Source of the DNA: Nocardiopsis sp. FR4
GTDB lineage: Bacteria > Actinomycetota > Actinomycetes > Streptosporangiales > Streptosporangiaceae
DNA length: 64,000 nucleotides
Direction of reading: 5' to 3'
Assembly: GCF_009830945.1 (NCBI RefSeq)
Contig: NZ_VWVV01000029.1
Location: 33,048-97,047, forward strand
Shown here: positions 57,908 to 64,000 of the stretch, in pieces
How the letters are laid out: each line of letters opens with the position of its first letter
Position numbering within the stretch: the first letter of the stretch is position 1
Translations under genes and position numbers: made by a program
Notes under the pieces: model-generated
Told to the model about the DNA's origin: nothing
What the model saw: the letters and a program-made list of their open reading frames with translations, nothing else
Database searches by the model: none

Positions 57908-58286
57908 ACTGCCCGCCTGGCTGGCCTCACCCGGCCTGTGGATCGGCGGGATCGCCGCCCTCGTGACCGGCCTGACCGTGATCGGGATCGGTGCCCGCAA
58001 GGTGGTCCGGCTCCTCCGGCGCATGGGGCACCTCATAGACGACCTGATGGGTGAGCCTCCGCGCCAGGGGCACCCCGAAGGCCGCCCTGGGCTGATGGAC
58101 CGGGTGACGTCCCTGGAGAAGGAGGTGAAGGTGGTCAGCCACGAGGTCCAGTTCAACACTGGCACGTCGCTGAAGGACAAGGTGCGCGAGGTCAAGGAGG
58201 TCGTGGACAAGCTCGCGGCCCGCGAGCAGACCGCCCCCGCTCAGCGGGACACCGCAGCCCACCCGGAATCGCGCAACCGCACCTGA
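57897..58286 (+). CDS. DUF2746 membrane protein
   Basis: 129 residues. One TM helix (~12-32; LWIGGIAALVTGLTVIGIGA), then a coiled coil (VTSLEKEVKVVSHEVQFNTG, LKDKVREVKEVVDKLA). DUF2746 proteins lie near lysis genes in actinophages; they may act as holin partners. Followed by a terminator. Confidence 0.75.
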   Translation: MPSELPAWLASPGLWIGGIAALVTGLTVIGIGARKVVRLLRRMGHLIDDLMGEPPRQGHPEGRPGLMDRVTSLEKEVKVVSHEVQFNTGTSLKDKVREVKEVVDKLAAREQTAPAQRDTAAHPESRNRT

Positions 58287-58310
58287 CCTCCACACCCTGA
58301 CCTGTCTTCA

Positions 58311-58338
58311 GGCCCCACACCTCCTCTCGTGTGGGGCC
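58311..58338 (+). terminator. Terminator before lysis genes
   Basis: GGCCCCACAC / GTGTGGGGCC stem, loop CTCCTCTC, then TTTCC. Confidence 0.85.
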
Positions 58339-58366
58339 TTTCCTATGCCCGCAGAAAGGCATCCGT

Positions 58367-59377
58367 ATGATCCTTCGTCCCCGCTCCTACTTCGGCTGGG
58401 GTGGTTCCGGCGCGTCCTACGCAGATCCCACTCGTGGCTTGGTGATCCACTACAACGGCCCTGCTACGAACCTGAGGTCGCATTCCGACTGCATCGCGTA
58501 CTGGAAGCGGGTCCGTCGCGACCACATGCGCGGCAACGGCTGGGCAGATCTGGGCTACAGCTGGGGTGCGTGCAGGCACGGCGAGGTGTTCACCGGCCGT
58601 GGCCTGCGCCGTTACCAGGCCGCTCAGGGGACCACGCGCGGCAACTCCGAGTGGTACTCGGTGACGCTGATGCTCGGCGGCAATGAACAGCCGACCCAGG
58701 GGCACATCCAGGCCGTGCGGGACCTGCGCGCCTACCTCATGGCGCGAGGCGTCGGCGGCGCGATCCGAGGGCACCGCAGCTTCGTATCGACTTCCTGCCC
58801 GGGTGATGTGCTCTACGAGCTGGTCCTGGACGGCACGTTCGGTGCGAGGGGTAACGGCAACCCGAGCAGCGGCGGCGGGGGCGGTATGACCTCCGTGCGG
58901 TCCATCCGCTCCCAGCAGACCGCCGTCAACGGTCTCGGACACAACCCCAAGCTGGACATCGACGGGCTGTGGGGCCCCAAGACCGAGGCCGGAGTGAAGT
59001 GGCTCCAGGGCAAGGTCGGCGTGACCGCCGATGGGCTGTGGGGACCGGCGACCGAGGCAGCGTACCGGGCTGCCGGTGGTGACGCTCCCATCCAGGTGAA
59101 GACGAAGATCCCGCCGTTCCCCTTGCCCCGCGGATGGTACTTCGGCCCCCGCTCCGGACCGGCCGCGTCGGTGTCCGGTTACTACTCCCACCGCTCGGAC
59201 CTGCGCCGCTGGCAGAAGCAGATGCTCGTGCGCGGCTGGTCCATCGACGCCGACGGCTTGTACGGGCCGCAGACCGCGCGCATCGCTGAGCAGTTCCAGC
59301 GGGAGAAGCGCTTGGGCGTTGACGCGCTGATCGGTCCGGCGACCTGGGCCGCCGCCTGGACCGCGCCGATCACGTGA
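58367..59377 (+). CDS. Endolysin: PGRP-type amidase with two peptidoglycan-binding domains
   Basis: 336 residues from ATG 58367 (RBS AAAGG). Amidase domain ~1-160: zinc ligands His28 (LVIHYNG), a second His in IRGHRSFVS and Cys in STSCPGDVL. A Gly/Ser linker follows (GNPSSGGGGGM), then two PG_binding_1 repeats, ~180-235 (GLWGPKTEAGVKWLQGKV, GLWGPATEAAYRAAG) and ~280-335 (GLYGPQTARIAEQFQREK, ALIGPATWAA). Cuts the amide bond between MurNAc and stem peptide at host lysis. Confidence 0.92.
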   Translation: MILRPRSYFGWGGSGASYADPTRGLVIHYNGPATNLRSHSDCIAYWKRVRRDHMRGNGWADLGYSWGACRHGEVFTGRGLRRYQAAQGTTRGNSEWYSVTLMLGGNEQPTQGHIQAVRDLRAYLMARGVGGAIRGHRSFVSTSCPGDVLYELVLDGTFGARGNGNPSSGGGGGMTSVRSIRSQQTAVNGLGHNPKLDIDGLWGPKTEAGVKWLQGKVGVTADGLWGPATEAAYRAAGGDAPIQVKTKIPPFPLPRGWYFGPRSGPAASVSGYYSHRSDLRRWQKQMLVRGWSIDADGLYGPQTARIAEQFQREKRLGVDALIGPATWAAAWTAPIT

Positions 59378-59532
59378 CCCACCCCGAGGACCACCGCCCC
59401 CGCCCTCGTCCTCTGCTGCTCGTCGCGGCAGTGGGCTTCGCTGCCGGGGTGCTCCTGAGCGTCGGGGTGTGGTCCCTCAACGACCTCGCCCTGTGTACCT
59501 GGGGCCCCGCCCTGATCCTCCCCCTCCCTTGA
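59374..59532 (+). CDS. Very small membrane protein in lysis cassette
   Basis: 52 residues from GTG 59374, in GTGA overlap with the endolysin stop. Basic start (HPEDHRPRPRP), one TM helix LLLVAAVGFAAGVLLSVGVW, short periplasmic-side tail with one Cys. Position between endolysin and holin suggests a lysis accessory (holin or antiholin partner). Confidence 0.65.
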   Translation: MTHPEDHRPRPRPLLLVAAVGFAAGVLLSVGVWSLNDLALCTWGPALILPLP

Positions 59533-59600
59533 CCGGAAGGACCACGCCCGTGGTTCACCGCTCCGACCGATTCAACCGACCCGAAAGGAACCACCTCCTC

Positions 59601-59846
59601 ATGGCTACCACCGCCACCAAGACCGACGCCAAGAACCGCAGCACCCGCACCAGCTTCCAGAACCTGCTCGGCGCGATCCTCTCCGTCGCGCTGGTCGCGG
59701 GATCCGGCGCTGTCCTGGACACCGTGACCCCCGGCGACCTCATCGACTGGGCGACCCTCGGCGCGGCTGCGGGCACCGCCGTGATCGGCGCTGTCGCCTC
59801 CTACGTGCACCGGCTCGTGGACGGTGACAAGACCCCCATCCGGTAA
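59601..59846 (+). CDS. Holin-like protein
   Basis: 81 residues from ATG 59601. Basic N-terminus, TM helix 1 LLGAILSVALVAGSGAVLDT, TM helix 2 LGAAAGTAVIGAVASYVHRL, short charged end. Size and position after the endolysin fit a class II holin. Confidence 0.75.
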   Translation: MATTATKTDAKNRSTRTSFQNLLGAILSVALVAGSGAVLDTVTPGDLIDWATLGAAAGTAVIGAVASYVHRLVDGDKTPIR

Positions 59847-59868
59847 CCGCTCAACCACGCGAACACGA

Positions 59869-59899
59869 GGCCCGGCAGACCGTGAAGGTCTGCCGGGCC
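59869..59899 (+). terminator. Terminator after holin
   Basis: Perfect 13-bp stem GGCCCGGCAGACC / GGTCTGCCGGGCC, loop GTGAA, then TTTCTG. Confidence 0.9.
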
Positions 59900-59918
59900 T
59901 TTCTGTGAAAGGAGAAGA

Positions 59919-60671
59919 GTGCGGTACTGGTTCGGTGGCCAGCCCTCCGACTACGTGATCGCGCCCGGGGAGCAGGTCCTGCTCAGTGACGAGAGCGTGG
60001 GGTACCAGCCGCTCCTGGTACCGGGCGTCACCTTGTGGGTCTACGACTACGAGAGCGGCCACCGGCTGACCGACCTGCTAGACAGCATGGGAAACCCGGT
60101 TGAAGATCTGCGCACATCTGACTACGGGCTGATTCCTCGGTTTCGTGGTCCCGACGAGGTGCGCCGGGTCCTGGTCGGCCCTGCCCCCGAGCCCAACGGC
60201 GAGGAGGAGCAGAGCAGCCCCGGGCGGTGGGTGCTCACCTCGACGGACTGGCCTGTCATCGTCGCCCAGGTCGAAAACCGCGTCGCGGTCCTGGAGGAAA
60301 ACCCGGGTGGTGGGGAGGAGGGGCCCGAGCCGGTGGCGACGGCCCATCCGATGATCTGGTCGCAGCCCCAGGTTGAGGCCCGCACGAGTTCTCACCGGTA
60401 CGTGAACCTGGAGAGTCGCCAGCAGACGGTCACGGTGGTGCGCGCCGAGGCCAGTGTCGTCAGCGGCCAGGTCGATGTGCACCTGTTGACCGTGGACATG
60501 GTGACCGGCACGGCGACGGTCGGTGCGGCGGTGTCCCTCACCTCGGAAGCGCCGACGAACACGATCTCCCCTGACCTCGCGGTGAGCGCGGGGACCGGGG
60601 TGACCGTGGGTGTGGAGGTCGCCGAGGGCACCGAGGCCGAGGGGTTGACGGTGCAGGTGATGATCCGTTGA
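59919..60671 (+). CDS. Distal structural (fibre-like) protein
   Basis: 250 residues from GTG 59919 (RBS AAAGGAG). FGGQPSDYVIAPGEQVLLSD ... VTLWVYDYESGHRLTDLLDS is the head-fibre/minor-tail start often seen in actinophages. An acidic Gly-rich linker near 130 leads to a C-terminal Ig-like beta domain. Overlaps the next gene by 4 bases. Probably tail-tip or fibre. Confidence 0.65.
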   Translation: MRYWFGGQPSDYVIAPGEQVLLSDESVGYQPLLVPGVTLWVYDYESGHRLTDLLDSMGNPVEDLRTSDYGLIPRFRGPDEVRRVLVGPAPEPNGEEEQSSPGRWVLTSTDWPVIVAQVENRVAVLEENPGGGEEGPEPVATAHPMIWSQPQVEARTSSHRYVNLESRQQTVTVVRAEASVVSGQVDVHLLTVDMVTGTATVGAAVSLTSEAPTNTISPDLAVSAGTGVTVGVEVAEGTEAEGLTVQVMIR

Positions 60672-61597
60672 TCCTCCTCGACAACTCCCTGTCCGGAGAA
60701 CCCGGGACCAGGGTCAGCGACACCACGCTCGCGGACAGCGCGACGGCCGGCACGGTGACGGTCCGCGCAGCCGGGTCTCGGGCGGTCTACGACGACACCT
60801 ACAGCGTGCACAGTCAAGGCGGAATCCGTCTGGAGTCGGGGCACCACCGCGGAGACACCCCGGCTCTGCGAGTCGCGTTGCCTTCAACTCCGTGGGCCCT
60901 CCGCTGGTACATGCGCGCTCCGTCGTTGCAGAGCGCCGGGTTCGGCACGAACGAGGTCCGATGGGTGGCGGACTCCGGAGGGCCGGGGCTCCTCTTCCGC
61001 GAGTCAGCCGGTGGCCTCGCCCAGGTGCGTGCCCAGCCCCGGGATTTGGCCGCCGAACTGCTTCCCCACGAGTTCACTGGACCGGGTATCCGTCTGACCC
61101 AGGTGCTCCGCGTCGAGCTGCGCCAGGACACCGACCATCTGGCTGTACGCGTCTTCGCCGAGCACGACGAGCAGGTCCAGGACTCCTGGACGTTCCCTGG
61201 CTTTGACCTCTCGGGCACGCTCTCCCTAACCGGGTACCGGTACAGGGCGCGGCCCACCCTGTACTGGGGCGACCAGGGCAGCGCCGTCCGAGAACTCCAG
61301 CTCGACCTCATCGACCTGGGGTATGACCTCGGGCAGTGGAAGGCCGATGGCGACTTCGGCAACGCGACCTATGAGGCGGTCCGCAGCTTCCAGCGTGCAC
61401 GGGGGATCTTTCCTGAGGACGGGATTCCGGGCCCCGAGACCAGGGCCGGGGTCGATTTCGCCCTCGGCCGTGTGCCACCCCCGCTGTGGTTTTCCCATCT
61501 CGCGCTGTCAGACGGCTCTTGGGTGGGACCGGCGGCCCTGCCGCCGGAGCCTCCGCCACCCCAGGCCTCCTATATCACCCTAGGACTGCCCATCTGA
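60668..61597 (+). CDS. Structural protein with inserted peptidoglycan-binding domain
   Basis: 309 residues from TTG 60668 (TTGA overlap). ~1-190 is a LamG/concanavalin-like beta sandwich (GIRLESGHHRGDTPALRVAL, WALRWYMRAPSL, DTDHLAVRVFAEHDEQVQDS). ~200-265 is a PG_binding_1 repeat (WGDQGSAVRELQLDLIDLGY, GDFGNATYEAVRSFQRARG). The last ~40 residues return to the sandwich edge (LWFSHLALSDGSWVGPAALP), so the cell-wall binder is inserted in a loop. Probable receptor or wall-binding tail protein, last gene of the late block. Confidence 0.7.
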   Translation: MILLDNSLSGEPGTRVSDTTLADSATAGTVTVRAAGSRAVYDDTYSVHSQGGIRLESGHHRGDTPALRVALPSTPWALRWYMRAPSLQSAGFGTNEVRWVADSGGPGLLFRESAGGLAQVRAQPRDLAAELLPHEFTGPGIRLTQVLRVELRQDTDHLAVRVFAEHDEQVQDSWTFPGFDLSGTLSLTGYRYRARPTLYWGDQGSAVRELQLDLIDLGYDLGQWKADGDFGNATYEAVRSFQRARGIFPEDGIPGPETRAGVDFALGRVPPPLWFSHLALSDGSWVGPAALPPEPPPPQASYITLGLPI

Positions 61598-61706
61598 TTT
61601 AAAATAATAATACGGATATTTACCCACCACTGCTATGCCGTTTTGGGTTCTTTGCCCCCTTGCAATAGGCATTCCTCTGCCAGCCAGGCTTTGGGCACCC
61701 CATGCA

Positions 61707-63880
61707 TCAGAACATACCGTCTTGCGTCGCAGTAGAGTCCAGGTCGTAGCGAGGTTTCCTGTCCTTGTTCTCCTGCGGAAACTTGACTCCCTTGGACTTC
61801 AATTCGCCAAAGGTGAGGATGGGTCCCGCAATTACCTTTTCCAGGATTTCACTCTGGGCGTCTTCCAGATCAGTGACCCGGCGAAGTGAGGTGAGAAGCT
61901 CATTGAACTCTGTAATCCATTCCTTGGGCCATGAACCCAAGTGGATGTCATCTAGAGGGCTTGTCTTCTTACCTCCGGGGTCAGCCTTGCGGTATGAGAA
62001 CCACTTGCCAATGACGTTCATGCCACTGACATCGTAGTTCCACATGCGCTCAGTGACGGGACCGAAAACTCCCTGTCCAACCTTGATCTGACCTTCACCA
62101 TCCTCGGCTGGAACATAGGTGATCTTACCGGGAAGATCCGAGCCGATGGAAGAGAGATTCTTCGGTCGGCGCGGGTCCTTGGGGTCAAAAGCGATCTTCC
62201 CCTTAGGTCGCCCATCCAGATGGCTAGAGAAGGCTTCACCGTAGGTAGCGGCCCAAACGACTTGGCGCCCAATATCGCAGACGGCAGACCACAGTTCAGG
62301 ATCAGCTGTGAGGGGCACACGAACCCCGGGCGTCACCAACTCCTCCGCGAACTGCTTAGTGAAAGCAGGATTTGCAGTGATGCCAGCGGTGTAGGCAGCT
62401 AGGTCATGTGCTGTCACAGTCAGCCCGAGAGTTTCTTCGAGCTGGGAAAGCATGCCTGGAGCCACGTTAGGAGATCCATCAGGATGCCGCAGCGGAAGAA
62501 TCCGGCCACCCTCGCTTCCCTTGAAGTGATGCTTATCAGGAATGAGAGTGGAAAATGTTATGGCAGGACCTGAAGTAATAGCCTGTGAGTGTTGTTCGGT
62601 GATATAAACTTGACCGCCGACAGACTCGGCCGACCAAAGATCCCTGCGAGCACGATCGATAACTCGATGATCAGGGATAATCCACTGCCTGTCAAATGAA
62701 CGGTAGGCGATCCGCTTTGGCGGTGGACATGCCCCATCTTCCTTTCCGATCGGCTTGCCATGGGATGGCGCATTAGGAAGACTTTCCTTAGTGCTTTCTA
62801 CAGTGCAACCATGTGTCTCCTTGAAAAGCTTGGGCTTCTCTTGTGGTTCTGCTGAGACAAGCGAGTTCCAGCGATCCTGTAGAACACTTGGATGGGGAGC
62901 GTAAATCCATGTGCGCCCTGGGGTAATTCCTGGAGTCACCCAGCAGAACAGATCTCCCAGGGCAGGGTAGTCATCCCAGGCTGACTCGGCCGCAGGAAGG
63001 AAGGGTGCCTCCCAACCGGTGCGAGCGGACTGCCATCCATCACCATCAAGTGTTAGGGCATCGAGCTGATCGTATTTCTGCTCCCGCTTGCCAGTGACCT
63101 TCGTGTAATGGATCTTGGCTGGGGTATCGGTGTCGGTATCCGCACGCCGGACGAAGATGGCGATGGCCAGCGGTTGCTGCACACCAGGGAAGACCCGGGT
63201 GGGCACGTCGGGCTGCATGCCCTCGGGAGTGACGTTGATGATCCACCCCTCCGAACACGTCTCCCGAAGGTAGCGGCGCATGCCCTTGAACCCTGGGCCC
63301 TTGAGGTAACCCGAGGTGGTGATGAAGCTGACCACCCCGTGACGATCCTGAGGGTGGGCGTCGAACACCTTCCACGTCGCCCAGGCCCAGAAGTAGATGT
63401 AGAGGTTTTTGAGCACGTACTCCACACGCCCATTGCCCTCTTTACGGAACCGGTCCAACGGCCGCTTCTCGTCGGCGTTGGTGGTCCCTGCTTCCACCCA
63501 TCCACCGAGCCCTTGAGCACGCTCGTGGTAGGGCGGGTTGCCGATGACCACGGTGACCGGAGTATCGGCTTTGATCTTGTTGGCCTGCTTGTGGGACTTG
63601 GCCAGAGCAGCCAGGTCCGGAAATACCGCTGCCTCTGCGATGAACGGGTCGTCCAGAGTGTTAGTCACGTGCAGCCGGACACCGTTCTTGGGCAGCTGCG
63701 CACCGTAGCTCTTGAGTATGTCGACCGCACGCATCTCCGCGACGGTGTAGGAGCCCATCTTCAGCTCGAAGCCGATCAGTCGTTGCGCGAGGTCGGTGAT
63801 GGAGGGCCCGACAGCTCCGGGACCATCGAGTTCCTCAGCGCGTTTGGCGGCGTGGTCGATGACGGCGTGCAGATAACGAC
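61707..63880 (-). pseudogene. Type ISP restriction-modification enzyme, 5' truncated
   Basis: Open frame from ~63878 to 61707. It starts inside the methylase domain at YLHAVIDHAAKRAEEL, just after where motif I (DP..GTGTY) should be; RLIGFELKMGSYTVAEMRAV follows, then motif IV TVVIGNPPYHERA and the long C-terminal specificity domain. The N-terminal nuclease and helicase part is missing in this window. Upstream DNA switches to an IS-like end. Type ISP enzymes are single-chain phage-defence systems; this copy should be inactive unless the rest lies beyond the insertion. GC content is lower than in phage genes. 61598-61706 shows no gene. Confidence 0.75.
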
Positions 63881-64000
63881 GTGGTGCGCGATAGCTGACA
63901 TCCCGGCCTGAGCATGCGAACGGCCGTGCGGGACGATCATGATTGTGACGTCAAAATGGGCCCGCACGGCCTTGAGCCATCGTATCTGCACCGGGATCCC
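63881..64000. mobile_element. Terminal part of another insertion element (partial)
   Basis: GGTGCGCGATAGCTGACATC at 63883-63902 resembles the IR of the IS at 28266 (GTGCGTGATAGCGGGTGAGG). A subterminal inverted repeat GGCCGTGCGGG (63922-63932) / CCCGCACGGCC (63961-63971) could be a terminator. The ISP gene loses similarity exactly here. The rest of the element lies outside the window. Confidence 0.5.

Larger units (their letters stand above)
3351..64000. mobile_element. Siphovirus-type prophage (right end outside window)
   Basis: The left limit is set by loss of arc similarity. Contents run from integrase through lysogeny, replication and cargo to a complete head-tail-lysis set ending near 61.6 kb. 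The right limit is not visible: no second arc fragment occurs before 64000, so the type ISP methylase and partial IS at 61.7-64 kb are either right-end cargo or later insertions inside the element. No tRNA genes and no CRISPR array were seen. Confidence 0.8.

Noticed and set aside
61598..61706. Right attachment site of the prophage at the AT-rich end of the late block
   Set aside because: No copy of the arc 3' sequence occurs here or anywhere else up to 64000.

Overview
The window is high-GC actinomycete DNA. Its left edge carries an S1E serine protease whose mature part closely matches the Nocardiopsis NAPase-type proteases I remember, followed by dop and the last codons of arc/mpa from the Pup-proteasome locus. 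This points to Nocardiopsis or a close relative. From about 3.35 kb onward nearly everything belongs to one large siphovirus-type prophage, broken up by insertion sequences and low-GC cargo. It is integrated in the 3' end of arc: a fragment ending in the diagnostic GQYL tail lies directly against the integrase. The rest of arc is not in the window, so the element runs past position 64000.

Layout. (1) 1-3.35 kb: host protease, dop, a small membrane protein and the arc 3' fragment. (2) 3.4-10.3 kb: lysogeny block, with integrase, excisionase-type HTH and XRE regulator leftward, a DUF2637 membrane protein rightward, then a leftward unit of XRE repressor, ImmA-like metalloprotease, MAB_1171c-like membrane protein and PAP2-like protein. 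(3) 10.4-23 kb: rightward early and replication genes: Cro-like protein, a lambda-O-like initiator with iterons inside its own coding sequence, a DnaC-like loader, WhiB, HNH, SSB, a PP2C phosphatase, a RecA-fold ATPase, DUF2786 and many small unknowns. (4) 23.1-29.6 kb: an IS-bracketed, visibly lower-GC cassette coding for a secreted protein, an anchored alpha/beta hydrolase and a Kelch-type lipoprotein, next to a group II intron fragment. (5) 29.7-38.8 kb: small-gene region with repeated promoters and repeated hairpin leaders, then a DNA methyltransferase/PLP-enzyme pair, a structured non-coding stretch and two leftward cargo genes. (6) 38.9-61.6 kb: HNH, terminase, portal, MuF, scaffold, decoration and capsid (gpE type), connectors, major tail protein, frameshifted tail chaperones, tape measure with a CHAP domain, Dit, tail and baseplate proteins, endolysin, holin-like genes and two distal structural proteins. 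(7) 61.7-64 kb: a leftward type ISP restriction-modification gene cut at its 5' side by another insertion element.

Regulation can be read in several places. A palindrome centred on AACTTG...CAAGTT occurs at the repressor/cro divergence and again at the ssb promoter. A 13-bp GGAAC-N3-GTTCC palindrome, with one degenerate copy, marks three early promoters. Five near-identical promoters (TTGCTC, 16 bp, TAAGCT) drive the small-gene region, where six genes have a leader hairpin with an invariant CAGGAAA loop on covarying stems. I consider that hairpin family the most interesting undescribed feature. Its length and form recall the start-associated sequences of cluster K mycobacteriophages, but its sequence and position differ.
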